From assembly GCF_004114975.1 (NCBI RefSeq), contig NZ_CP030051.1, positions 3,100,001 to 3,164,000 on the forward strand: DNA of 64,000 nucleotides, written 5' to 3'. The notes below the pieces were generated by a model. The model was not told where the DNA came from and did not search any database. It saw nothing but the letters and a program-made list of their open reading frames with translations. Within the stretch, counting starts at the first letter, position 1. The number at the start of each line of letters is the position of its first letter. A program made the translations under genes and the position numbers. Shown here one piece after another: positions 23,825-32,459 of the stretch. The DNA is from Bradyrhizobium guangdongense (GTDB lineage Bacteria > Pseudomonadota > Alphaproteobacteria > Rhizobiales > Xanthobacteraceae).

Positions 23825-25390
23825 ATGAGTGATTTGCCCGATGAGCTGCCGAGCGATCCAGCTGAGTTGCGTGTCTTTGCCGCGGCTCTGCTGGATCGCT
23901 GCGCCAGGCTCGAGCGGTTGCTCAAGCTTGCGAAGGATGCGCAGTTCGGTCGGTCCTCGGAAAAGCTGGACGCTGATCAGCTTCAGCTTGTTCTGGAGGA
24001 TATTGATCAGGCCGTCGCCGCTCTCGAAGCAGCCGAAGATCGTGCCAATCCCAAAACATGCGGGAAGAGAGCTGCCGCGCGCAGAGCCAATCGTGGTCAG
24101 TTGCCGGAGCATTTGCCGCGCATCGTCGAAACCCTGATGCCGGCGGCAACCTGCTGCCCGTGCTGCGAAGGCGCCCTTTTTGAGTTCGGTCACGATGAGA
24201 GCCAGAGGCTGGACGTCGTACCGGCGCAGTATCGCGTCATCATCACCCGCCGGCCTAAACTGGCCTGCCGCGCCTGTCATGGCGTCGTCCTCCAACACGC
24301 TGCGCCCGAGCGATTGATCAAGGGGGGACTGCCCACCGAGCGTCTCGTCGCGCATGTAATCGACGCAAAGTATCATTGGCATTTGCCGCTTTACCGTCAG
24401 GCGCAAATGCTGGCGACACACGGTATCGCCATCGATCGTTCCACGCTCGCCTTCTGGGTCGGCTATGCCGCCCAGGAATTGAAGCCGTTGTGGCATCGTC
24501 TGCGCCAGCTTCTGCTCGCCTCTTCGAAGCTCTGTGTCGATGAAACTCCGGCGCCGGTGCTGGATCCGGGGCGCGGCAGGACCAAAACCGGCTACTTCTG
24601 GGCGCTGTCGCGCGACGACAGGCCCTGGGCCGGACCTGACCCACCTGGCGTGGTTTATGCCTACGCACCGGGCCGTGGGGCGGTTCACGGCTTGAGGCTG
24701 CTCGAGGGCTATCGCGGCATCATCCACTGCGACGGCTATCAGGCATACAAGACCATGACCCAAGAGAAGCGTGCGGGCGCCTTGTCCGGAACGCTCGCCT
24801 TCTGCTGGTCGCATCTGAGGCGCCAGTTTGTGAAGATCGAGCGCGAGGCGGCGCCTGCGCCAGCTCCGGTTGCCCACGAGGCCCTTGAGCGCATCGCCCG
24901 GCTCTACGCGGTCGAGAAAGTCCTCCGCGGCCGGTCTGATGCCGAGCGCCGCGCGGGCCGACAAACGCATGCCCGGCCTCTGGCTGCAGCCTTGAAGCAG
25001 TGGTTCGAGGCAACGCTTGATCACCTTGCGCAGAAGAGCGACACGGCGAAGGCTTTGCGTTACGCGCTGCGTCATTGGGATGGCCTGACGCTCTACCTTG
25101 ATGACGGTCGTATCGAGATGGACACGAATGCGGTCGAGCGTGCGATGCGGCCGATCAAGCTCAACGCCAAGAACTCCCTTTTTGCCGGTTGCGACGAGGG
25201 TGCCGAGAATTGGGCAGTCCTGGCTTCGTTAATCGAGACCTGTAAGCTCAATAGCGTCAGCGCCGAGCATTGGCTCTCCGATGTCCTCGCAAAGCTCGTT
25301 AATGGCTGGCCTGCGGCGCGACTGGACGAACTGCTTCCCTGGGCATCGACCTACACGATGCATGCGCTCGATCCGAGATTGGCAGCATGA
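23825..25390 (+). CDS. tnpC: IS66 transposase TnpC
   Basis: 521 residues, full length. N-terminal leucine-rich helix and an SSEKLDADQL segment, a zinc-binding block (CCPCCEGALFEFG, with RPKLACRACHGV), then the DDE domain: SSKLCVDETPAPVLDPG (first Asp), IIHCDGYQAY (second Asp) and the DTNAVERAMRPIKL block with the Glu. Stop overlaps the next start (ATGA). Confidence 0.96.
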   Translation: MSDLPDELPSDPAELRVFAAALLDRCARLERLLKLAKDAQFGRSSEKLDADQLQLVLEDIDQAVAALEAAEDRANPKTCGKRAAARRANRGQLPEHLPRIVETLMPAATCCPCCEGALFEFGHDESQRLDVVPAQYRVIITRRPKLACRACHGVVLQHAAPERLIKGGLPTERLVAHVIDAKYHWHLPLYRQAQMLATHGIAIDRSTLAFWVGYAAQELKPLWHRLRQLLLASSKLCVDETPAPVLDPGRGRTKTGYFWALSRDDRPWAGPDPPGVVYAYAPGRGAVHGLRLLEGYRGIIHCDGYQAYKTMTQEKRAGALSGTLAFCWSHLRRQFVKIEREAAPAPAPVAHEALERIARLYAVEKVLRGRSDAERRAGRQTHARPLAAALKQWFEATLDHLAQKSDTAKALRYALRHWDGLTLYLDDGRIEMDTNAVERAMRPIKLNAKNSLFAGCDEGAENWAVLASLIETCKLNSVSAEHWLSDVLAKLVNGWPAARLDELLPWASTYTMHALDPRLAA

Positions 25391-25989
25391 GCCTTAACAC
25401 GACCGCCGTCCGGATCAAGGTGACCCTCAAGGACGTGAAACCGGAGGTGATGCGATGTCTTGTCGTACCCATCACCCTGCGCCTTGATCGGCTGCATCTG
25501 ACGCTTCAGGCGGCGTTTGGCTGGACGAATAGCCATCTCTTCGAGTTCCTGGCCGGTGACGGCCGTTGGGGTATCCCTGATCCCGATGGAGATTTTGACC
25601 CTCAGCCCATCGATGCCCGTAAGACGCGGCTCTCCAATATCGTTCAAGAGACCGGCGCCAAGACGATCCATTATCTCTACGACTTCGGCGACAGCTGGGA
25701 TCACGTGATCAAGCTTGAAAAGTGGTTCGACAACACGACAACGGAGGGACTTCCCTTCTTGCTCGAGGCCGCCGGCCGTTGTCCTCCGGAAGATGTCGGC
25801 GGTGCATCAGGCTATGCCGAATACCTCGATGCCATCAGCGACTCCACCCATCCGGAGCACGAACAAATGCGCCTCTGGGGCCCCGAGCAGTTCGATCCCA
25901 ACGTCGTCGACCGGAAGGCGCTTGAGGCCACCGTCAACGCATTGTCGGAAATATGGAAGCCTCGGCGACGCACCACGCGCTCAAAATAG
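25387..25989 (+). CDS. plasmid pRiA4b ORF-3 family protein (IS66 passenger)
   Basis: 200 residues matching the pRiA4b ORF-3-like domain: VRIKVTLKDVKPEVMRCLVV, then LDRLHLTLQAAFGWTNSHLF, a TIHYLYDFGDSWDHVIKLEK core and a CPPEDVGGASGYAEYLDAI block. The start overlaps the tnpC stop (ATGA) and the gene lies inside the inverted repeats, so it moves with the element. Relatives ride on IS66 and IS1096-type elements; function unknown. Confidence 0.92.
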   Translation: MSLNTTAVRIKVTLKDVKPEVMRCLVVPITLRLDRLHLTLQAAFGWTNSHLFEFLAGDGRWGIPDPDGDFDPQPIDARKTRLSNIVQETGAKTIHYLYDFGDSWDHVIKLEKWFDNTTTEGLPFLLEAAGRCPPEDVGGASGYAEYLDAISDSTHPEHEQMRLWGPEQFDPNVVDRKALEATVNALSEIWKPRRRTTRSK

Positions 25990-26045
25990 CCGTCAAGCGC
26001 CGTTCAAAAGGGCCGCAGAGCTACGCTTACGAAGAAGACGGCCAA

Positions 26046-26081
26046 GGCTCCAGTCCAATCAGCCCGGACTGGGGCCTTTTT
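26046..26081 (+). terminator. hairpin terminator
   Basis: GGCTCCAGTCC / GGACTGGGGCC arms with a T-run (TTTTT). It was separated from its original upstream neighbourhood by the IS66 insertion and is followed by a CCCGCAGAGGGGGATTAGG block of the island repeat. Confidence 0.75.
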
Positions 26082-26112
26082 GTTTTGACACCCGCAGAGG
26101 GGGATTAGGGCA

Positions 26113-26247
26113 CTACGTCGCTGGGGCCCTAGCAAGCGCATCTTGCGAGCGGCGGAGCTGTTCGTCCAACTGAGCCATCTTCACGCGTTTCACGCGCTCG
26201 CAGTACTCAAGATATCGCTCCAAGCGCTCCCAATCGCTCGGCAACAT
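26113..26247 (-). CDS. very small charged protein, related to the one at 33179
   Basis: 44 residues from an ATG at 26247 with a perfect GGAGGAAAAC in front. MLPSDWERLERYLEYCERVK, then a helical, charged rest ending LRRSQDALARAP. The 60-residue product at 33179-33361 begins MLPEDREWLRKHL and contains LLRRSWDALSRS at the matching place. Both lie beside the same island repeats. No function known. Confidence 0.6.
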   Translation of the reverse strand: MLPSDWERLERYLEYCERVKRVKMAQLDEQLRRSQDALARAPAT

Positions 26248-26281
26248 GTTTTCCTCCGGGACAGTACCCGAAATCCGGTGC

Positions 26282-26297
26282 TGTCCTAGTTAGGACA
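26282..26297. repeat. palindromic repeat TGTCCTAGTTAGGACA, copy 3
   Basis: One base differs from copies 1 and 2. Preceded by ACAGTACCCGAAATCC (26261-26276) and followed by a CGCAGAGGGGAATTAGGACAC block. Confidence 0.8.
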
Positions 26298-26379
26298 CCC
26301 GCAGAGGGGAATTAGGACACCGTGGGATAGGACTTGCTACGGGATTGCCGAAGGTCGATTCGCCTGTCTAGCTGCGTGC

Positions 26380-26784
26380 ATGACAGTTCGCGTACACCCG
26401 GAGCCCGGAACCATAGTTCGGGTCGATTTGAATGAGGGTTTCCGCCCGCCAGAAATGTGTAAGCGGAGGCCTGCAATCGTTCTATCACCGCCGATTCCCG
26501 GCCGCGCAATCATGTGCACGGTGGTTCCGCTGAGTACCACAGCACCTAATCCGGTGTTGCCGCACCATATGGAAATCACGCTTGATCCTGTGTTGCCCCA
26601 TCCCTATTCGTCACCAAGAATGTGGCTCAAGGGGGATATCGTTTTAACCGTGGCGTTCCATAGGCTTAGGCATCTTCACACGGGCGAATGGAACAATGGG
26701 CAACGAGTCTACGACATACGCGTTATCGAAGCCGAGGTATTCGAAAGAGTGCAGGCATGTGTGCGCGCGGGCCTCGGGCTTTAA
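26380..26784 (+). CDS. PemK/MazF-like protein
   Basis: 134 residues with PemK/MazF features: PGTIVRVDLNEGFRPPE at the start, KRRPAIVLSPPIPGR, then CTVVPLSTTAPNP and a strand pair MWLKGDIVLTVAFHRL. In classical toxins this fold cuts mRNA. No antitoxin-like gene lies upstream or downstream; the only near neighbour is the 44-residue gene on the other strand. It may be an orphan toxin, a phage-type relative, or have lost its partner to transposition. Confidence 0.8.
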   Translation: MTVRVHPEPGTIVRVDLNEGFRPPEMCKRRPAIVLSPPIPGRAIMCTVVPLSTTAPNPVLPHHMEITLDPVLPHPYSSPRMWLKGDIVLTVAFHRLRHLHTGEWNNGQRVYDIRVIEAEVFERVQACVRAGLGL

Positions 26785-26906
26785 CTTGACGTTAATGCAC
26801 GTTACCCCCATATTTCACAGGTCGCCGGCAACGTCCGGCAATTAAGTCCAGCCCTAAAAAGCTGGCCTCTAAGGCTAGGTGATCGCAAACCTGCTTTGGT
26901 GACTTT

Positions 26907-26936
26907 AAAAGCCCCGGTCTAACAGCCGGGGCTTTT
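26907..26936 (+). terminator. strong hairpin terminator
   Basis: AAAAGCCCCGG / CCGGGGCTTTT perfect 11-bp arms, loop TCTAACAG. Ends transcription about 120 bp after the PemK-like gene. The 26785-26906 stretch has short GC-rich stems but no gene. Confidence 0.8.
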
Positions 26937-27041
26937 GCTTTATTGCTTCCCGCCGTCGATTACCCGGAAATTGCGGACCGTCCGTATCCGTCCGGTGAGG
27001 GCCGCCTTGTCGAATGAGGCGCATTGTTGAGAACTGTCCTT

Positions 27042-27452
27042 ATGGACAGTGATAGGCGCAGTGCCCAAGTCGAACGGCTTGAGGTGGTGGACACGGGCCG
27101 GCGACGGCGCTGGTCCGAGGACGAGAAGCTCAAGATCGTCCTGGAGAGCTTACAGGCACCGCGCCAGGTCGCGGCAACGGCGCGGCGGTATGGCGTTTCG
27201 CGATCATTGCTACTGCGATGGCGACGCTCGTTTCGGCCGGAGCCGAAGGATGCCGCCGATCATCCTGGCTTCGTACCGGCGATGGTGGCCGCGGAATCAG
27301 GGCCGACGCCTTGTCCAGTCGCACCGGCCAGCAGCGGCGGGTCGATCGAGATCGAGTTTGCGGCCGGGGCTCGGATGCGGATCACGGGCACGGTCGACGC
27401 GGCGACGCTGAAGGCCGCGGTGGCGGCACTGGCAGATGGACGCCTCCGGTGA
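27042..27452 (+). CDS. tnpA: IS66 accessory protein TnpA
   Basis: 136 residues, intact. Helix-turn-helix: GRRRRWSEDEKLKIVLESLQ, then VAATARRYGVSRSLLLRWRR. The C-terminal half has SIEIEFAAGARMRITG and DAATLKAAVAAL, typical of this subfamily. Distinct in sequence from the first copy at 23005. Confidence 0.93.
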   Translation: MDSDRRSAQVERLEVVDTGRRRRWSEDEKLKIVLESLQAPRQVAATARRYGVSRSLLLRWRRSFRPEPKDAADHPGFVPAMVAAESGPTPCPVAPASSGGSIEIEFAAGARMRITGTVDAATLKAAVAALADGRLR

Positions 27453-27796
27453 TCCCCATTGCGTCGGGCGTGCGGGTGTGGATTGCGACCGGACACACCG
27501 ATATGCGTCGCGGCATGAACTCGCTGGGCTTGCTGGTGCAGGAAGCCTTCAAGCGAGACCCGCACGGCGGCAACCTCTATGTGTTCCGTGGCAGGAGCGG
27601 CAAGCTGATCAAGATCCTTTGGCACGATGGACTGGGCATGTCGCTTTATGCCAAACGGCTGGAGCGCGGCCGCTTCCTGTGGCCGTCGTCGGCTGATGGC
27701 GTGGTGACAATCACCCCAGCCCAGCTTGGCTACCTGCTGGAGGGCATCGACTGGCGGATGCCACAACAGACCTGGCGACCGCAGGCGGCTGGCTGA
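27449..27796 (+). CDS. tnpB: IS66 accessory protein TnpB
   Basis: 115 residues from a GTG that overlaps the tnpA stop (GTGA). VRVWIATGHTDMRRGMNSLG, then NLYVFRGRSGKLIKILWHDG and LEGIDWRMPQQTWRP: the standard IS66 Orf2 family. Intact. Confidence 0.94.
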   Translation: MIPIASGVRVWIATGHTDMRRGMNSLGLLVQEAFKRDPHGGNLYVFRGRSGKLIKILWHDGLGMSLYAKRLERGRFLWPSSADGVVTITPAQLGYLLEGIDWRMPQQTWRPQAAG

Positions 27797-27869
27797 TCGC
27801 TGGGATTTGAATCGGTGGTACTATCAGCGGTCCGGACAGAGACCGCGCTTTGTGATTCTCTGGTCGGCG

Positions 27870-29441
27870 ATGGGCGCTGATGATTCTCTTCCCGACGATG
27901 TGACCACGCTGCAGGCGATGCTGCGCGCCGAGCGAGCGGCCCGGTTGGCTGCGGAGGCGGAAGCCCAGGCGGGGAGCTTGCTGATCGAGAAGCTCAAGCT
28001 CACGATCAAGAAGCTGCGGCACGAGCAGTTCGGACAGTCCTCCGAGCGAGGCGCATTGTTGGACCAGCTCGAGCTACAGCTCGCCGACTTGGAAGAGACC
28101 GCGGCGCAAGCTGAGACCGCGGCGCAGATAGCCGCCGAGAAGATTGCGGTGCCATCGTTCGAGCGCCGCAAACCAGCTCGCCGGCCACTGCCGGAGCATT
28201 TGCCGCGGGAGCGTCTTGTTTATCCGGTGCCTGCGAGCTGCCCGTGCTGCGGCGACAGCCGGTTGCGCAAGATTGGCGAAGACGTGACCGAGACGCTGGA
28301 GCTCGTTCCGCGCCAGTGGAAGGTGATCCAGCACGTGCGCGAGAAGCTCGTCTGCCGGGCCTGCGAAGCGATCACCCAGCCGCCGGCTCCCTCGCATCCG
28401 ATTGCGCGCGGGCGTGCAGGGCCCAAGCTGCTGGCCCATGTCCTGTTCGCCAAGTACGGCCTGCACCTGCCGCTTCATCGTCAGAGCGATGTCTACCAGC
28501 GTGAAGGCATCGACCTCGACGTATCGACGCTCGCGGACTGGGTAGGTGCCTCCGCGGCAACCCTGATGCCTCTGGTCGATGCGATCCGGAGCCACGTCTT
28601 CGCAGCCGAGCGCATCCATGCGGATGACACCACAGTGCCGGTCTTAGCCAAGGGCAAGACCCGGACCGGCCGGCTCTGGACTTACGTGCGCGACGACCGT
28701 CCGTTTGCCGGCCCAGATCCGCCGGCGGCCGTGTTCTTCTACTCGCCCGATCGTGGCGGTGCGCATCCGGAGCAGCATCTGGCCGGCTATGCCGGACTGA
28801 TGCAGGCCGACGCCTACGCCGGTTTTGGCAGGCTCTACGAGGCCAATCGCAAGGGCGGCCCGATCATCGAGGCCGCGTGCTGGGCGCACGGCAGACGCAA
28901 GTTCTTTGATCTCGCGCGGCTCAGCAAGGCGCCGATCGCGGCCGAGGCGGTCAAGCGCATCGATGTCCTGTTCGCCATAGAGCGCGAGATCAACGGCCTT
29001 GCGCCGCAAGAGCGCCTGCGTGTGCGCCAGGAGCGCAGCCGCCCCTTGATCGTCGAGCTCGAGGCGTGGTTGCGCGAGCAGCGCGCCAAGCTCTCCAGGA
29101 ACAACGATACGACCAAAGCGATCAATTACTGCCTCAGCCGCTGGGATGCATTTAGCCGCTTCCTTGATGACGGACGGCTTTGCATGTCGAACAATGCTGC
29201 CGAGCGCGAGCTTCGGGCTGTCGCCGTGGGCAGAAGAAATTGGACCTTCGCCGGCTCCGATGAGGGCGGTCGGCGTGCATCTGCGATCTACACCCTCATC
29301 GCCACCGCCAAGCTCAACGACATCGATCCACAGGCTTGGCTCGCCGACGTGCTGGCTCGCCTACCGGATCATCCGGCCAAGCGCATTGACGAACTCATGC
29401 CCTGGAATTGGCGACCTCAGAACGTCGCCCACGCCGCATAG
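27870..29441 (+). CDS. tnpC: IS66 transposase TnpC
   Basis: 523 residues. Coiled helix (IEKLKLTIKKLRHEQFGQSS), zinc block (CPCCGDSRLRKIGEDVTETL, with EKLVCRACEAI), DDE domain with ERIHADDTTVPVLAKGKTRT, LMQADAYAGF and SNNAAERELRAVAVGRRNW. Intact. An in-frame GTG at 27852 is an alternative start. Confidence 0.95.
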   Translation: MGADDSLPDDVTTLQAMLRAERAARLAAEAEAQAGSLLIEKLKLTIKKLRHEQFGQSSERGALLDQLELQLADLEETAAQAETAAQIAAEKIAVPSFERRKPARRPLPEHLPRERLVYPVPASCPCCGDSRLRKIGEDVTETLELVPRQWKVIQHVREKLVCRACEAITQPPAPSHPIARGRAGPKLLAHVLFAKYGLHLPLHRQSDVYQREGIDLDVSTLADWVGASAATLMPLVDAIRSHVFAAERIHADDTTVPVLAKGKTRTGRLWTYVRDDRPFAGPDPPAAVFFYSPDRGGAHPEQHLAGYAGLMQADAYAGFGRLYEANRKGGPIIEAACWAHGRRKFFDLARLSKAPIAAEAVKRIDVLFAIEREINGLAPQERLRVRQERSRPLIVELEAWLREQRAKLSRNNDTTKAINYCLSRWDAFSRFLDDGRLCMSNNAAERELRAVAVGRRNWTFAGSDEGGRRASAIYTLIATAKLNDIDPQAWLADVLARLPDHPAKRIDELMPWNWRPQNVAHAA

Positions 29442-29514
29442 CGCGATCAGCGCTCCGCCAAAAGCTGCCTAGCCGGGGCCTTCGCCGGATGCGTACGACC
29501 GTCCGAACCGGCTT

Positions 29515-29990
29515 GTTCGGTTCTAGCGGAAGCACGGCATCGATCAAATCGCCAATCGTCCAGACGCGATCTGCAACGCCAATAGCAACCGCTGGCGTGG
29601 TCCGCAAGGACTCATGGACGCGGCAAAGGTTGTAGTGAGCAACGTACAGGCTGACTGCCGCTGCGTGGTTGGTGAGCTTCTTTGAGAAGCCGTTAGTGAG
29701 GCGGGCAAAGCGCTTCTGCGTCATGCGCAGCGTGAGGTTTTGGCGTTCAACGTAGCTGGTCGAAATCTTGATCGGGAAGCCGCTTGCTACCTCGCGCTCT
29801 ACTGCGATTACCTCAGCCGGGCTGTAGCGGCGCGCGGCGTCTTTTACAGCCAGGTTTGTTACGCTGTAGGTCTTTACGATCACGCCATGGTGCGCCTTCC
29901 CACGGAAGGCGTCGCGGATTGCTACGCGGTAGGGGTGGAAGCCATCCGTGCTGATTTCGGGCTCCCCCTGCGGATTCCGATCGATGTCGC
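29515..29990 (-). pseudogene. IS1-family transposase fragment
   Basis: The minus strand encodes about 155 residues of the catalytic part: ISTDGFHPYRVAIRDAF, KTYSVTNL, then KISTSYVERQNLTLRM, FARLTNGFSKKL and HYNLCRVHESLRTTPAVAIG. The N-terminal half (zinc finger and first Asp) is missing, cut where the IS21 left repeats begin (about 29990). The C-terminus runs into the second IS66 element. A remnant of an older insertion, not able to move by itself. Confidence 0.8.
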
Positions 29991-30088
29991 CCAGGATTCC
30001 GAGATGATCTCGCCCACCATTCCGATTTGAAGTCGCCCACCCGTTCCGAGATGATGTCGCCCACCATTCCGGGATGATGTCGCCCGGG
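29988..30088. repeat. tandem 23-bp repeats at the left end of IS21
   Basis: Four to five head-to-tail units, consensus ATGATGTCGCCCACCATTCC plus GAG, starting near 29988, 30004, 30028, 30051 and 30074; the outer units are degenerate. IS21 elements carry multiple such repeats as IstA binding sites. No matching inverted units are found after istB. Confidence 0.8.
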
Positions 30089-30150
30089 TGACGAGGCCTC
30101 TTCTGGCTCCCATAGGGTCAACCTTTCGGTTTTGCGAAGGGGGACCCTGG

Positions 30151-31704
30151 ATGCCGACGGAGAGGCTTGCGATGCGCCGTGTGCGCGATGTGATCAGAAT
30201 GAAGGCGGCTGGGCTGCCGAGCCGCGAGATTGCTCGGCGGATGGGCGCGGCGCCCTCGACAGTGCGGCTGACCATCCGGCGATTCGAGGCCGCAGGCCTG
30301 AGCTGGCCGTTGCCCGACGAACTCACGGACGCGGCCCTGGAGGCCCGCCTGTTCGCCAAGACTGGCAACGGCAACCGGCAGGGTCATCGCCGCATCGCCG
30401 AGCCCGACTGGGCGGCGGTGCACCGCGAGCTCAAGCGCAAGCACGTGACGCTGTCGATCCTGTGGGAGGAGTACATCGGCGCCGAGCCCGGCGGATACCG
30501 GTACTCGCGCTTCTGCGAGCTTTACCGCGCCTGGGAGGGACGCCTGTCGCTGACGATGCGCCAGGCGCACGCGGCCGGCGACAAGCTGTTCGTCGACTAC
30601 GCGGGCGACGGCGTGCCGGTGGTGGTCGACCGCCTCACCGGCGAGCGGAGGACGGCGCAGATCTTCGTCGCCGTGCTCGGCGCCTCGAGCTTCACCTACG
30701 CGCAGGCGACGTGGACGCAGGGGCTCGCCGACTGGATCAGCGCCCATGTTGGCGCCTTCGCGGCGATCGGCGGCGTCCCGGCGCTCTTGGTGCCTGACAA
30801 CACCAAAGTCGCAGTCATCAAGGCGAGCCTCTACGACCCGCAGATCAATCGCACCTATGCGGAGATGGCCGCGCATTACGGCACGGCCGTCTTGCCGGCG
30901 CGACCTCGCAAGCCGCGCGACAAGGCCAAGGTCGAGCAGGCCGTCCTCATCATCGAGCGCTGGCTGCTCGGCCGCCTGCGCCACCGCGTCTTCTACAGCC
31001 TCGCCGAGGTCAACGCAGCGATCGGCGAGTTGCTCACCAGGCTCAACGAGGAGCGGCCGATCCGGCGGATCGGCGTGACGCGCCGCCGGTTGCTCGAGGA
31101 GATCGACCGGCCGGCGCTCAAGCCGTTGCCGACGAGCCCCTACGTGCTCGCCGAATGGCGGATCCGCCGCGTCAGCCTCGACTACCACGTCGAGGTGGAG
31201 AAGCATTATTACAGCGTTCCGCATCGCTTCGCGCGTGCCGAGGTCGAGGTGCGGTTCACCGCCCGCACCGTCGAGATCTTCCACAAGGGCGAGCGGATCG
31301 CCGCGCATCAGCGCATGAGTGGCAATCACAAGCACACCACCGTGCCGGAACACATGGCCTCCAGCCATCGGCGCTACGCCGGCTGGACTATCGGGCGTAT
31401 CCGTCAGGACGCCGCCGCGATCGGGCCGGCAACCAGCGCATTGTGCGACCTCATTCTCGACGAGCGCTCGCACCCCGAACAAGGCTTCCGCGCCTGTCTC
31501 GGCATCCTCAGGCTCGCCGCCTCCTATGGGCGCGAACGGCTGGACGCGGCGGCTGCGCGGGCGATCGACATCGGCGCGCGCACCTATGGCTCGGTCAAGT
31601 CGATCCTCGCCAACAATCTCGATCGGCGTCCCGCTCACCAGCGCTCCGCGGACGATGCGCCGATCCTGCATGCCAACATCCGCGGACCGCGCTACTACAA
31701 TTAG
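30151..31704 (+). CDS. istA: IS21 transposase IstA
   Basis: 517 residues from the ATG at 30151 (AGGGGG upstream). N-terminal helix-turn-helix (RRVRDVIRMKAAGLPSREIA), DDE domain starting GDKLFVDYAGDGVPVV (first Asp), PALLVPDNTKVAVIK (second Asp) and AKVEQAVLIIERWLLG (Glu). A C-terminal beta-barrel follows (VEKHYYSVPHRFARAEVEVR). Intact. Confidence 0.96.
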   Translation: MPTERLAMRRVRDVIRMKAAGLPSREIARRMGAAPSTVRLTIRRFEAAGLSWPLPDELTDAALEARLFAKTGNGNRQGHRRIAEPDWAAVHRELKRKHVTLSILWEEYIGAEPGGYRYSRFCELYRAWEGRLSLTMRQAHAAGDKLFVDYAGDGVPVVVDRLTGERRTAQIFVAVLGASSFTYAQATWTQGLADWISAHVGAFAAIGGVPALLVPDNTKVAVIKASLYDPQINRTYAEMAAHYGTAVLPARPRKPRDKAKVEQAVLIIERWLLGRLRHRVFYSLAEVNAAIGELLTRLNEERPIRRIGVTRRRLLEEIDRPALKPLPTSPYVLAEWRIRRVSLDYHVEVEKHYYSVPHRFARAEVEVRFTARTVEIFHKGERIAAHQRMSGNHKHTTVPEHMASSHRRYAGWTIGRIRQDAAAIGPATSALCDLILDERSHPEQGFRACLGILRLAASYGRERLDAAAARAIDIGARTYGSVKSILANNLDRRPAHQRSADDAPILHANIRGPRYYN

Positions 31705-31715
31705 GAGACCGTCCC

Positions 31716-32459
31716 TTGCTCACCCATCCGACCCTCGACCGCCTCAACGCCCTCGGCCTCCACGGCATGGCCAAGGCCTTCGCCGACATCGAAGCCGCCG
31801 GTGAGGCTGGCAGCCTCGGTCACGCCGAATGGCTTGCCCTGCTGCTCGAACGTGAAGCCTCGCTGCGGCACGACAAACGGCTCGCCACTCGCCTGCGCTA
31901 CGCCAAGCTGCGCCAGCAGGCATGCGTCGAGGACATTGACTATCGCACCCCGCGCGGTCTCGACCGCCCGCTGTTCGCCAAGCTTGTCGAGGGCCGTTGG
32001 ATCGACGACCACGTCAATCTCCTGATCTGCGGACCGGCAGGCGTCGGCAAGAGTTGGCTCGCCTCGGCGCTCGGCCACAAGGCCTGTCGCGACAATCGCT
32101 CCGTGCTCTATCAGCGCGTCCCGCGCCTGTTCGACGATCTGGCGCTCGCCCGTGGCGACGGTCGTCACCCACGCCTGTTGCGCGGCCTTGGCCGTGTCGA
32201 TCTGCTGATCCTCGATGATTGGGGCCTCGAGCCGCTCGATGCTGGCGCCCGTCACGACCTCCTGGAAATCCTCGAAGATCGCTACGGTCATCGCTCCACC
32301 ATCGTCACCAGCCAGCTCCCCGTGGACCAGTGGCATCTGCTCATTGGAGATCCCACCTATGCCGACGCCGTGCTCGATCGCCTCGTCCACAATGCCCATC
32401 GGCTCGACCTCACCGGTGAGAGCCTGCGCCGAACCCGGCAATCCGCCCGAAACACCTGA
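31716..32459 (+). CDS. istB: IS21 helper ATPase IstB
   Basis: 247 residues from a TTG at 31716 with AGGAGA upstream, 11 bp behind istA. AAA+ ATPase with Walker A GPAGVGKSW and Walker B LLILDDWG, then TSQLPVDQWHLLIGDPTYAD. Selects target DNA and activates IstA. An in-frame ATG further downstream would remove the N-terminal domain and is less likely. Confidence 0.95.
   Translation: MLTHPTLDRLNALGLHGMAKAFADIEAAGEAGSLGHAEWLALLLEREASLRHDKRLATRLRYAKLRQQACVEDIDYRTPRGLDRPLFAKLVEGRWIDDHVNLLICGPAGVGKSWLASALGHKACRDNRSVLYQRVPRLFDDLALARGDGRHPRLLRGLGRVDLLILDDWGLEPLDAGARHDLLEILEDRYGHRSTIVTSQLPVDQWHLLIGDPTYADAVLDRLVHNAHRLDLTGESLRRTRQSARNT

Larger units (their letters stand above)
22917..26030 (+). mobile_element. 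complete IS66 family insertion sequence with passenger gene
   Basis: 3114 bp. The ends are inverted repeats: GTAAGCGTAGC at 22917 and GCTACGCTTAC ending at 26030, with GGCCCTTT also shared further in. Perfect 8-bp target duplications GAAGAAGA flank it (22909-22916 and 26031-26038), the size expected for IS66. It carries tnpA (frameshifted), tnpB, tnpC and a pRiA4b ORF-3-like gene, all on the plus strand. The insertion split a block whose right part contains the terminator at 26046. Confidence 0.95.
26972..29509 (+). mobile_element. second IS66-type element (boundaries approximate)
   Basis: Contains intact tnpA, tnpB and tnpC in IS66 order. The ends are not of the GTAAGCG type. The best inverted pair is TGCGGACCGTCCGTA near 26972 and the reverse complement TTCGGACGGTCGTAC ending near 29507, with TCCGGTGAGGGCC / TCCGGCGAAGGCC further in. 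No target duplication is visible, and the right flank is an IS1-family fragment that is absent on the left, so rearrangement after insertion is likely. Confidence 0.65.

Noticed and set aside
23609-25075. Open frame of 488 codons opposite IS66 tnpC
   Set aside because: tnpC carries all transposase motifs; the antisense frame has none.
26820-26936. Stem-rich stretch considered as a tRNA or tmRNA-like gene
   Set aside because: No acceptor stem, no CCA end and no TTCGAATC-type loop; only the final hairpin is convincing, as a terminator.
29442-29520. Target-site duplication for the second IS66 element
   Set aside because: No matching 8-bp direct repeats were found at the plausible ends, so boundaries are left approximate.
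29988-30088. Short regular repeats considered as a CRISPR array
   Set aside because: Units are adjacent 23-bp direct repeats with no unique spacers and stand exactly at the left end of an IS21 element, where such repeats belong. No cas genes.
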